Below are positions 7,481-16,990 of a DNA stretch of 64,000 nucleotides, in pieces. Position numbers and translations under genes: made by a program. The DNA is taken from the NCBI RefSeq assembly GCF_016904885.1, contig NZ_JADWYI010000001.1, positions 1,860,001 to 1,924,000 on the forward strand, written 5' to 3'. A model generated the notes under the pieces. That model saw only the letters and a list, made by a program, of their open reading frames with translations, had not been told where the DNA came from and made no database searches. This stretch comes from Archangium primigenium. GTDB taxonomy: Bacteria > Myxococcota > Myxococcia > Myxococcales > Myxococcaceae. The stretch's first letter is position 1; the number at the start of each line of letters is the position of its first letter.

Positions 7481-8938
7481 CTAGTCCGCGCCGAACGCGG
7501 TGCCCGTGCCCGTGCCCGTGAGCGGCACCGAGGTGGAGGGGCTCAGCGGATCCGAGGTGGTGAGCGTCAGGGCGCTCGCGAACGCCCCCGTGCCCACCGG
7601 GTTGAAGGTGACCTGGAACTGCACGCTGGAGCCGGGAGCGAGGAAGAAGGGCAGCAGCGGGAGCGTGGTCGCGGTGAAGACGGGGTAGGCGTGGGCGTCG
7701 AGCGCCACGGCGGTGATGATCCGGGGGGCGGTGCCCTCGTTGGTCACGGTGAGCAGCCGGGTGGCGGTGGTGCCCTTGCGCTGCGCGCCGAAGTCGATCG
7801 CGGACGGGGCCCAGACGAGGTCCGGGTCCGTGCCGGTGCCCCCACCGCCCTGGCCCTGGAGGGTGATGGAGAGGGGCGAGAGGCCTTCATCGGTCACGAA
7901 GGTGAGCTTGCCGAGGCTCGCGCCCGCCTGGGTGGGGTGGTACTTCACCTCGAACGTCGTCATGGCGCCGGCGGGCAGGACCAGGGGAAAGGTCGCCCCG
8001 TGGAGGGAGAAGGCGGGGGCGCCCGCGATGTCCGCCGCGTGGAGGAAGGTGTCGCCCGAACCCGTGTTGCGCAGGAACACCCGCTGGACGCTCGAGGTGC
8101 CCAGGGCGACCGTTCCGAAATCGAGCGTGGCGTAGGGCGTCTCGAGGCGGGGCATCGCGCCCTGGCCCCGCATCGCGACGCCGAGGGGCTCGGCGGAGGG
8201 GTCGTCGTTCTTCAGCGACAGCTGCGCGGCGAAGGCGCCCTCCCCCATGGGCGTGAAGCGCACCCGCAGGGTGAAGATGCCGTCCGGAGCGAGTGTGAGG
8301 GGGAAGATCGGCGCTCCGTCGAGCACGAAGGCGGAGGCGCCTTGAACATTCACGGCGGGAATCGTCACGCTCCCCGTGCCCCGGTTCTGGACCTGGACTT
8401 CAAGGGTCTTCGCGTGCCCCACGCGCACCGCTCCGAATTCAAGGACCGACGAGGGGGTCACGACCAGTCTGGGCGCGACCCCCAGGCCCCGCAGGTCCAC
8501 GGTGAGCAGGGGCGTGGCGGGATCGTTGCTCGTGAGCTTCAGGGTCTGCGCCAGCGCCCCTTCCACGAGGGGCGCGAAGCCCACCTCGAGCTTCAGGACG
8601 GCCTGCGGCTCGAGGGTGTAGGGAAGCGCCGGGAGGGAGCGCAGGGTGAAGGCCTGACCCGCGGAGAGCGCGAGCGACTCGAGCTTCACGGGCGTCGAGC
8701 CGAGGTTGCGCAGCTCGAGCACGCGGGCGCTCTGCGTCCCCACCCGCACCGGCCCGAAGTCGAGGACGGGCGTGCTCGTGCCGAGGTCGAGCGTGTCCTC
8801 GGGCCCCGCGAAGGCGAACCGCAGCGCGGGCGCCTCACCCGCCGGGGGGGCGTTCTCGGAGGCGGCGGGGAGAGCGCCGGGCCCACATGCCGCGAGCAGC
8901 GCGAGGCCCACCAGGACAAGGACGTTGCGTAAAGCCAT
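7481..8938 (-). CDS. Lipoprotein with repeated choice-of-anchor-D (ASH/HYDIN-like) domains
   Basis: A 485-residue exported protein. The N-terminus is a lipoprotein signal (LALLAACG, lipidated Cys at about 18). The rest is four tandem beta-sandwich repeats of about 105 residues, each opening with a version of LDFGxVxVG and containing LxNxGxxP and VxFxPxxxGxF, the pattern of choice-of-anchor-D/ASH domains. Repeats start near residues 55, 165, 270 and 375. Such proteins are surface or periplasmic structural/adhesive factors in myxobacteria; no enzyme motif is present. It lies downstream of the kinase/regulator pair on the same strand but is separated by 88 bases and a possible hairpin. Confidence 0.85.
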   Translation of the reverse strand: MALRNVLVLVGLALLAACGPGALPAASENAPPAGEAPALRFAFAGPEDTLDLGTSTPVLDFGPVRVGTQSARVLELRNLGSTPVKLESLALSAGQAFTLRSLPALPYTLEPQAVLKLEVGFAPLVEGALAQTLKLTSNDPATPLLTVDLRGLGVAPRLVVTPSSVLEFGAVRVGHAKTLEVQVQNRGTGSVTIPAVNVQGASAFVLDGAPIFPLTLAPDGIFTLRVRFTPMGEGAFAAQLSLKNDDPSAEPLGVAMRGQGAMPRLETPYATLDFGTVALGTSSVQRVFLRNTGSGDTFLHAADIAGAPAFSLHGATFPLVLPAGAMTTFEVKYHPTQAGASLGKLTFVTDEGLSPLSITLQGQGGGGTGTDPDLVWAPSAIDFGAQRKGTTATRLLTVTNEGTAPRIITAVALDAHAYPVFTATTLPLLPFFLAPGSSVQFQVTFNPVGTGAFASALTLTTSDPLSPSTSVPLTGTGTGTAFGAD

Positions 8939-8972
8939 GAAGCACTCCGGGGAGAACCGAGGGGGCGGTCAT

Positions 8973-8997
8973 CCTAGGAGGGGTTTCAACTCCTGGG
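8973..8997 (-). terminator. Possible hairpin after the response-regulator gene
   Basis: CCTAGGAG and CTCCTGGG can pair with one mismatch around a nine-base loop, about 30 bases downstream of the regulator stop. It is short, has no T-run and is offered only as a candidate. Confidence 0.3.
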
Positions 8998-9026
8998 GAG
9001 GTTGTCGGGAGTCCTCCGCCGCGCCG

Positions 9027-10435
<1,409 letters not shown>

Positions 10436-10439
<4 letters not shown>

Positions 10440-11899
10440 GTCTCGGCCTCCGGTGATGGGCCCGCTTCGGGCGGCAGGAAGATGGAGAAACAACTACCGC
10501 GTCCGGGCTCGCTGCTCACGGAGATCCACCCGCCGTGGTCCCGGATGAGGCCATAGGACACGGACAGGCCCAGCCCCGTGCCCTCGCCCACGTCCTTGGT
10601 GGTGAAGAAGGGCTCGAACACGCGGGGCAGCACCTCCGGGGCGATGCCCTCGCCCTCGTCCACCACGTCCAGCCGCACCCACTCGGCCTCGGGGCCTCCC
10701 AGGTCCGTGGGGGGCAGGGCGCGCGCGTGGCCCAGGCGCACGCGCAAGGTGCCCGGCTGCTTCATGGCGTGCAGGCCGTTGACCACGAGGTTGGTGAGGG
10801 CCTGCTGGAGCTGGCCCGCGTCCACCTCCAGCAGCAGGGGGCCCGGGGACTCCTGGGCGAGCTGGATGTGGCGCCGGGCCGCCAGGGGCTGCAGGAGCGA
10901 GAGCGTGCGCGCCACGAGCTGGGACAGGTCCTCCGGGGCGCGCTGGGGCGTGCGCCGCCGGGCGAAGTCGAGCAGCTGGCGGATGATGCCCGTCATGTGC
11001 TGCACCTGCTGGGCGATGATGCGCGCGTACTCGGGCACCTCCTCGCCCTCGGCCTCGCCGGCGGCGATCATCCGCGCGCGGCCGAGCACCACGTTGAGCG
11101 GCGTGCCCAGCTCGTGCGCCACGCCCGAGGCGAGCTTGCCCACGGTGGCCAGCCGGTCCGAGTGCCGCAGGTGCTCGAGCGTGGCCAGGCGCGCCGCCGT
11201 CTCCGCGTCCACCTGGGCGCGCGCGGACGCCAGGTCCCCGGCCATCTGGTTCATCGCGCCCGCGAGCGTGGCCAGCTCGTCCTGCTGGTGCAGGTGCACC
11301 CGGGCCGCGAGGTCCCCCTGGCCCAGGCGGTGCGCCATGGCGACGAGCTGCTCCACGGGGCGGCCCACCAGCCGGCGGCCCATGGCCATGGCGACCAGGA
11401 AGAAGGCGAAGGTGATGGCGGCGGTGGCCACGGCGGTGCCCGTCACCGTCTGGCGCACGTGCTGGCGCTGCTCGGTGAGGGCCTCGGTCAGCTCGATGGC
11501 GCCGCGCCGCTCGTCGATCATCACCGGGGTGAAGGAGCGCCGCACGCCCGGCACCGGGCCCGTGTCCACGAAGGACGCGTCATGGCCGGCGCGCAGGCCG
11601 CGCAGGATGGGGGCGGGCAGGGCCTGGCCCGGGGGCGAGTCGAGCCACAGCCAGCCCAGGCGGATCTGCTCCTGGAAGCGGTTGGCGTCCGCGAGGATGT
11701 GCAGCGCCTCCTCCTCGCCCTCCAGCTCCCAGGCCCGCACGAACGAGCCGCCCAGCATGTGGCCGAGCAGGCGGTGGTCATGTTCCATGTCCCGCATGGA
11801 GCGGGCGAGCTCCCGCCGCACTTCGATGGTCTCCAGCCCCGCGATGACCGCGAAGGCGAGCAGGACGAGGGCGAGGACGATCTTCCGGGCGAGCTTCAT
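10436..11899 (-). CDS. Membrane sensor histidine kinase
   Basis: A 487-residue kinase. A membrane helix at about 8-24 is followed by a periplasmic sensor region of about 135 residues with no domain I recognise, a second helix at 155-175, and a HAMP linker (PVEQLVAMAHRLGQGDL) at about 181-235. The HisKA dimerisation helix carries the phospho-acceptor His262 (GVAHELGTPLN). The ATPase domain has an N box (NLVVNGLHA, Asn370/Asn374), G1 box DEGEGIA (414-420), F box FEPFFTTK and G2 box GTGLGLSVSYG (440-450). It overlaps the downstream sigma54 activator by four bases, the usual arrangement for a myxobacterial NtrB/NtrC-type pair. The signal sensed is unknown. Confidence 0.95.
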
Positions 11900-12008
11900 G
11901 ACAGGGGCTCCGGGTCTTAGCCGAGCGCCCGGGCCCCACAACGGTGCACACCCTGGCCGGGTTCAGGAACGGACGACTCCCGGGGCCAGGGGGTGGGGGA
12001 GCGGGGGC

Positions 12009-12185
12009 TCAGCTCTTCGTCTTGTGCATCGGAGGCTTCTGGCTCTCCGTGGGCTTGGTGGCCTTCTTGGCGGGCTTCTTCGCCGGGGCGGACGTCGTCG
12101 GCTTGGGAGCCTCCTTCGGGGCCGCGAACGCGCCAACGGACAGCAGGGACACGGCGACACCGAGCAGGATGGACGAGCGCTTCAT
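12009..12185 (-). CDS. Small exported Lys/Pro-rich protein
   Basis: A 58-residue peptide: signal sequence MKRSSILLGVAVSLLSVGAFA with probable cleavage after AFA, then about 37 residues almost entirely Lys, Pro, Ala, Thr and Ser (APAKKPAKKATKP). The mature part would be strongly basic and disordered. It could bind cell-wall polymer, LPS or DNA, but no function is known. A good signal peptide with AFA cleavage and a clear ATG makes it a credible gene despite its size. It lies downstream of the gap after the kinase gene's start and is convergent with nothing, so it is probably monocistronic. Confidence 0.65.
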   Translation of the reverse strand: MKRSSILLGVAVSLLSVGAFAAPKEAPKPTTSAPAKKPAKKATKPTESQKPPMHKTKS

Positions 12186-12458
12186 GGGAACTGCCTCCTC
12201 AAGGGAGGACCGCGAGGTGCGGCCTCCACGCCCGACACTCAAAGCATCGCGCATGCCAAGGCGCCTTCTCCTCGGAGACCCGGGGCTGGGGGGCGCCGGG
12301 GCGGGGCGAAGCGCGAGGCGGAATGCCCCGAGGGGGGCAGCGTGCCCCGTGGCGTCGGGCGCGGGGGGCCGGCGCGCGCCCGGGAGGGCCCTGGCACGCG
12401 CCATGCTCAAGCGCCCGAGGTGGTCCTTCGAGGTGATTCTTCATCGGGAGCGTCCGTC
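12186..12458. other. Divergent intergenic region, no gene seen
   Basis: A 273-base spacer between the small basic exported protein (left) and the receiver protein (right). It must hold promoters for both. I see no convincing gene, palindrome or consensus promoter; a GGGAG ribosome site at 12446-12450 serves the receiver gene. Confidence 0.5.
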
Positions 12459-12878
12459 ATGATGTCCTTTCTTCCCGCCGAGCCCCGGCCCCTGCGCATC
12501 CTCCTGGCGGAGGATGATGAGGACATGCGCGCGCTCTTGACGCTGACCCTGGCGCGCGCGGGCTACGCGGTGGTGGCCCTGGAGGACGGGTACGAGCTGG
12601 CCGACTACGTCTCCTTGACGCAGGTGTGTGGGGGCCCCCTGCGCGCGCCGGACCTCATCCTCTCGGACATCCGCATGCCGGGGCGCACCGGCCTGGAGGT
12701 GCTGGCGCAGCTCCACGCCGCGGGCCTGTCCTGCCCCGTCATCCTCTTGTCCTCCTTCGCGGATGAGGAGACGCGCGCCGAGGCCCGGCGGCTCGGGGTG
12801 AGCGCCTTCCTGGACAAGCCGGTGGACCTGGACGTCCTCCGGGCGACCGTGCGCGAGACCGCCTCGGGTCTCATGTGA
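12459..12878 (+). CDS. Stand-alone receiver-domain response regulator
   Basis: A 139-residue protein that is only a CheY-like receiver: acidic pocket AEDDED at 17-22, phospho-acceptor Asp70 (ILSDIRMPG), a switch Ser in LLSS, and Lys in FLDKPVD. There is no output domain. A ten-residue insertion (SLTQVCGGPL) lies between the second helix and the strand leading to the phosphorylation site. Two ATGs are adjacent (12459 and 12462); GGGAG ends eight bases before the first. Its stop overlaps the GTG start of the multihaem cytochrome gene by four bases, so the two are translationally coupled. No cognate kinase is adjacent. Confidence 0.9.
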   Translation: MMSFLPAEPRPLRILLAEDDEDMRALLTLTLARAGYAVVALEDGYELADYVSLTQVCGGPLRAPDLILSDIRMPGRTGLEVLAQLHAAGLSCPVILLSSFADEETRAEARRLGVSAFLDKPVDLDVLRATVRETASGLM

Positions 12879-14890
12879 GGCCGGCGCGCGTCCCGCTCCT
12901 CGTCCTGGGCGCCGCCGCCCTGCTCGGGCTCGGAGGCCTCGTGGCCTCGCGGAGCGCGCGTCCGGCGCCCGCGCCCGTGCCCGCGGCGTCTCCGCCCCCG
13001 CCCGTCGCGGCGCCCGTGCTGGCCTCGCCCGCGTCGGGGTACGTGGGGTCGGCCCGCTGCGCCGAGTGCCACGAGGACGAGCACGCCGCGTGGCGCCAGG
13101 ACTGGCACGCGCGGGCGCTCTCGGCGGCGCGCCCGGAGTGGGTGGTGGGCGACTTCGCCAACGCCCACTACCAGGGCACCTCCAGCGAGGCGTGGATGAC
13201 GCGGCGGGACACGCGCGCCTTCATGCGGACCCGGGGCGCCTCGGGCGCGCTCGCCGACTACCCGGTGGACTGGGTGGTGGGGGGCAAGCGGATGCAGGAT
13301 CCGCTCACCCAACTGCCCGACGGGCGCTGGCAGGTGCTGCCCGTCTACTTCCACGTGACGGGCCCTGGCGCGTGGGTGGACTACTCGGAGTCCAAGCAGG
13401 GCGCGCTGACGCCGGAGCACCCCTTCTTCTGGACCAACTGGCAGCGCACCGCGCAGCACGCGTGCCTGGACTGCCACGTGACGGGGCTCGACACGCGCTA
13501 CGACCGCGCGAGCCACCAGTGGCGCACGGGGTTCGCGGACGCGGGCGTGGCGTGCGAGAGCTGCCATGGGCCGGGCTCGCGCCACGTGGAGACGCAGCAG
13601 GCGCGCGACATCGTCCAGCCCGCCCGGGTCGCGCCCGCCGAGGGCCTGGCCGTCTGCGGCCAGTGCCATGGGCCGCACCGCACGCTCTTTCCCTCGTTGG
13701 ACGCGCCCCACCACTTCACGCCCGGCGAGCGCTACGAGGACCGCTACCAGCCCCTGGTGGTGCTGCTCGACGAGGAGCGCTCGGGGGACTTCTTCGACGA
13801 CGGGCGGCCGAGGACGTCCAGCTTCGAGTACCAGGCGCTCCTCCAGTCGCGCTGTCATTTGAAGGGCGGCGCCACCTGCCTCACCTGTCACAGCGCGCCC
13901 CATGCCGCGCACGGGAGCAACGAGCTGCCCCCGCCGCGCCCGGGCGCCCCGGTGGGCGCGGCGAGCTGCCAGGGCTGCCACGCGAAAGAGACGGCCGAGG
14001 GGGCGCGGCACACGCACCATGCCTCGGCGGGGGCGCCCGACTGCGTGGCCTGCCACATGCCGCCCACCGTCACGGGCGTGCTCGACACCTTCGCGGACCA
14101 CGCGCTCGACGTGCCCGTGCCGGGCAACACGGTGAAGCACGGCATCCCCAACGCCTGCAACGCCTGCCACACGCACGCCCAGGCCTCCCCCGCGTCCATG
14201 GACGCGGCGCTCGCCCGGTGGTGGCCGCGGGCGAAGGCGCGGCAGGCCCGGCGCCTGCGGCTGGCGGACGCGCTGGCCGTGAAGACCGCCCGGGACAGCC
14301 GCCCGGCGCTCGAGCAGGTGGTGCTGGACACGCACGAGGCCCCGTCCTTGAGGGGCGCGGCGGCGCGCATCCTCGCCCAGCGCTTCTCCCGGGACGCGGT
14401 GCCGGTGCTGGTGACGGCGCTCGCCTCGGCCCCGGACGCGGGCCTGCGCTCGGAGGTGGTCGCGGCGCTGGCCGCCACGCACGTGCCCGGGGCCCTGGCG
14501 GGGGTGGTGCCCTTGCTGGACGACCCGTCGCTCTGGGTGCGGCAGGCCGCGGCGCTCGCGCTCGCGGGGGCGGGGGATGCGCGGGGCACCCAGGCCCTGG
14601 AGGCGCTGGCGCGCGCGCCCGCCTCGGAGGGCCTGCCCCTGCCGCACATCGCGCTCGGTCAGCTCGCGCTGCGCCAGGGGGACTTCACCACGGGCACCCG
14701 GCGGTTGGAGCGCGCGTTGGACCTGCAGCCCTACAACACCGGGGTGCTGGTGCTGCTCGCGGATGCCTACGCCCGCCAGGGAGACATCCGCCGGGCCCGC
14801 GAGCGGCTGGAGGAGACCCTGCGCTTCGAGCCCCAGAACCGGGGGGCCCGGCGGCGCCTGAACCTGCTGCGGGGCGCGCCGGGGCATTGA
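12875..14890 (+). CDS. Octahaem c-type cytochrome with HEAT and TPR repeats
   Basis: A 671-residue exported protein. A signal or anchor helix (residues 5-25) and a Pro/Ala linker precede a cytochrome domain with eight CXXCH haem sites starting at residues 62, 197, 227, 261, 335, 365, 390 and 428. Two of the haem-site clusters resemble doubled CXXCH or cytochrome c554-like modules. From about residue 470 there are HEAT-like helical repeats (LRGAAARILAQRF, VRQAAALALAGAGDARG), then two TPRs at the end (HIALGQLALRQGDF, VLLADAYARQGDI). Multihaem domains move electrons in the periplasm or at the outer membrane; the repeats suggest docking to partners. The GTG start overlaps the receiver gene (GTGA). 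The redox partner is not evident. Confidence 0.9.
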   Translation: MRPARVPLLVLGAAALLGLGGLVASRSARPAPAPVPAASPPPPVAAPVLASPASGYVGSARCAECHEDEHAAWRQDWHARALSAARPEWVVGDFANAHYQGTSSEAWMTRRDTRAFMRTRGASGALADYPVDWVVGGKRMQDPLTQLPDGRWQVLPVYFHVTGPGAWVDYSESKQGALTPEHPFFWTNWQRTAQHACLDCHVTGLDTRYDRASHQWRTGFADAGVACESCHGPGSRHVETQQARDIVQPARVAPAEGLAVCGQCHGPHRTLFPSLDAPHHFTPGERYEDRYQPLVVLLDEERSGDFFDDGRPRTSSFEYQALLQSRCHLKGGATCLTCHSAPHAAHGSNELPPPRPGAPVGAASCQGCHAKETAEGARHTHHASAGAPDCVACHMPPTVTGVLDTFADHALDVPVPGNTVKHGIPNACNACHTHAQASPASMDAALARWWPRAKARQARRLRLADALAVKTARDSRPALEQVVLDTHEAPSLRGAAARILAQRFSRDAVPVLVTALASAPDAGLRSEVVAALAATHVPGALAGVVPLLDDPSLWVRQAAALALAGAGDARGTQALEALARAPASEGLPLPHIALGQLALRQGDFTTGTRRLERALDLQPYNTGVLVLLADAYARQGDIRRARERLEETLRFEPQNRGARRRLNLLRGAPGH

Positions 14891-14979
14891 GAGCGGCCGG
14901 GCCCGCGAGCCCTCGCCGCGCCTGTCGGGGAAGGCGCGGAGGGGGTGAATCCCACGTGGAGGGCACGGGGGCGGGGGTT

Positions 14980-16728
14980 ATGGTCGAACGTGTGGGCTCC
15001 TCCTTTCTCCGCGTGATCCTCCATCCGCTCCGGCCCTTGCGGCGCCTGTTGGGGGACGCGCAGCGCTTCTGGGTCCTGGTCGTGGTCACCGGCCTGGCGA
15101 GCGGGCTGAGCGCGGTCCTGCTGGTCTCCTTCCTGCGCTGGGTGCAACGCCTCGCCTGGTCCGAGGGCGCCGACACCTTCCTGGCGTCCGTGGAGCAGAC
15201 CTCGGCGGCCCACCGGGTGGGGGTGACGGTCCTGGCGGGGGGGTTGGTGTCGGCCCTGGTGCTGCTCATCCGCCAGCCGCTGCGAGGCCATGGCACCGCC
15301 GGCATCATCGAGTCCATCTGGGTGAAGTCCGGCCGGATGCAGCTGCCCCGGACGTTGTTCCGGGGCGTGGTGTCCATCGTGGCGGTGGGGCTCGGGGCGC
15401 CCCTGGGCCGCGAGGGGGCGCTGTTGCAGTCCGGGGCCGCCACGGCGTCCGCGTTGGGCACGCAGCTGCGCCTGCCGCCGGATCGGGTGCGACTGCTGGT
15501 GGCGTGTGGGGCCTCGGCGGGCATCGCCGCGGCGTACAACGTCCCCATCGGGGGCGCGCTCTTCGGCCTGGAGGTGCTGCTCGGCGGCCTGGCGCTGGAG
15601 CTGTTCGGCCCCATCGTGCTGTCGTGCGTGGTGGCCACGCTGGTGTCGCGCATCCTCATCGCCGACCACCCGAGCTACCTCATCCCCCAGTACCACCTGC
15701 TCAACCCGCGGGAGATGCTGCTGGCCATCTTCTTCGGGCCGGTGCTCGGCGTGGCCTCGGCGCTCTACGTGCGCACGGTGAATGCCTTCGCGGTGGCGCT
15801 GGAGGGCGCGCCTCCGGTGCGCGCCGCGCTGCTGCCCGTGGTGTCCATGGGCGCGGTGGGGGGGGCGGCCATCTGGTTTCCCCAACTGCTGGGCAACGGG
15901 TACGACTCGGTGAACGCGGCGCTGCAGGGCCAGCTGCCGCTGATGCTGCTGCTGCTGCTGCCCCTGCTCAAGATGGTGGCCACCGCCCTGTGCGCGGGCG
16001 CGGGGATTCCCGGCGGGCTCTTCACGCCCTCGCTCTTCTACGGGGCGCTGCTCGGGGGCGCGCTGGGCTCGCTCGCCCAGTGGGTGTGGCCGGGCGTGGC
16101 GCCGCCGGGGGCCTACGCGCTCCTGGGCATGGGCGCCATCCTCGCGGGCACCACCCACGCCTCGGTCTCCTCGGTGCTCATCATCTTCGAGCTGACGGGC
16201 AACTACGACATCGTCCTGCCGCTCATGCTCATGTGCGTGCTGTCGACGGTGGTGAGCCGGGGCCTGTGCCCGGACTCGCTCTACACCTCCAGTCTTTCCC
16301 GGCGCAACGTGCGGCTGCCCGAGCGCCAGGGCCCCAGTTGGTTGCGCCCGACGGGGGTGGCCGCGCTGCTCACGCGGGAGGCGCCCACGGTGCACCCGCG
16401 CACCTCGTTCCGGGAAGTGGTGGTGCGGCTGTTGGAGGTGCCCGCGGGCTTCGACCTCTACGTCACCGACGAGGCGGGGCGGCTGCTGGGCGTCGTCGTC
16501 CTGGACTCGCTCAAGGGCCACATCCCGGACCATGAGCTGCTGGACATGACGCTGGCCGCGGACGTGATGGACCTGACCGTGCCCACCGTGCGCGCGGACA
16601 TGTCGCTGTCCGAGGTGGCCCACCTGTTCGGCGACACCGCCGTGGAGCGCCTGCCGGTGGTGGACACGCGCGGGCTGCTCCTGGGCACCATTTCCAAGAG
16701 GGAGCTGCTGCGCCATGGTCGATTCTGA
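14980..16728 (+). CDS. CLC-family chloride channel/antiporter with CBS pair
   Basis: A 582-residue integral membrane protein. About ten to twelve hydrophobic helices (residues 20-430) contain CLC signatures: GHGTAG where canonical transporters have GSGIP, GREGALLQ carrying the gating glutamate, and GIPGGLFTPSLF of the third selectivity segment. Residues about 455-580 form two CBS domains (EAPTVHPRTSFREVV and MDLTVPTVRADMSL), which often gate by nucleotide or ionic strength. The ATG at 14980 follows a G-rich stretch; a GTG at 14956 would add eight residues. It starts 89 bases after the cytochrome gene on the same strand. Whether it exchanges H+ or works as a channel cannot be told by eye. Confidence 0.93.
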   Translation: MVERVGSSFLRVILHPLRPLRRLLGDAQRFWVLVVVTGLASGLSAVLLVSFLRWVQRLAWSEGADTFLASVEQTSAAHRVGVTVLAGGLVSALVLLIRQPLRGHGTAGIIESIWVKSGRMQLPRTLFRGVVSIVAVGLGAPLGREGALLQSGAATASALGTQLRLPPDRVRLLVACGASAGIAAAYNVPIGGALFGLEVLLGGLALELFGPIVLSCVVATLVSRILIADHPSYLIPQYHLLNPREMLLAIFFGPVLGVASALYVRTVNAFAVALEGAPPVRAALLPVVSMGAVGGAAIWFPQLLGNGYDSVNAALQGQLPLMLLLLLPLLKMVATALCAGAGIPGGLFTPSLFYGALLGGALGSLAQWVWPGVAPPGAYALLGMGAILAGTTHASVSSVLIIFELTGNYDIVLPLMLMCVLSTVVSRGLCPDSLYTSSLSRRNVRLPERQGPSWLRPTGVAALLTREAPTVHPRTSFREVVVRLLEVPAGFDLYVTDEAGRLLGVVVLDSLKGHIPDHELLDMTLAADVMDLTVPTVRADMSLSEVAHLFGDTAVERLPVVDTRGLLLGTISKRELLRHGRF

Positions 16729-16987
16729 GAGACAGAAGCGGGACGCCCGGCGCTGGGTGGTGGCGTCCCTGGTGGGCGCCCTGGCCCTGCTGGGGGTGGG
16801 CGTGCGCTACGCCCCGCACCCGCGCACGCCCCCGCGCCGCCGTCCCCGCGCCACCGCGCGGGCCACTCCGGCCCCCGCGTCCCCTCCACGCGCGCGGGCC
16901 CCGGAGCCCGAGGCGCGGGAGCGCGAGCCCCGCGAGGACGCGCCCCTCATCGCCCCCTGGGTCTACTTCGTGCTGCCCCGGCCCTGA
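16715..16987 (+). CDS. Small single-pass membrane protein
   Basis: A 90-residue protein starting inside the end of the CLC gene (14-base overlap, different frame). It has a charged N-terminus (MVDSERQKRDARR), one hydrophobic helix (WVVASLVGALALLGVGV), a long Pro/Arg/Ala stretch and a short hydrophobic end. The tail composition is what GC-rich DNA gives by chance, so the case rests on the membrane helix preceded by basic residues and on the tight coupling with the CLC gene. No family recognised. It ends three bases before the convergent tamB stop. Confidence 0.55.
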   Translation: MVDSERQKRDARRWVVASLVGALALLGVGVRYAPHPRTPPRRRPRATARATPAPASPPRARAPEPEAREREPREDAPLIAPWVYFVLPRP

Positions 16988-16990
16988 GCG

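Noticed and set aside
15280-15420. CLC selectivity-filter change (GHGTAG, GREGA)
   Set aside because: It differs from the E. coli pattern but CBS-containing bacterial CLC proteins often diverge here, so it is not strong evidence of a new function.
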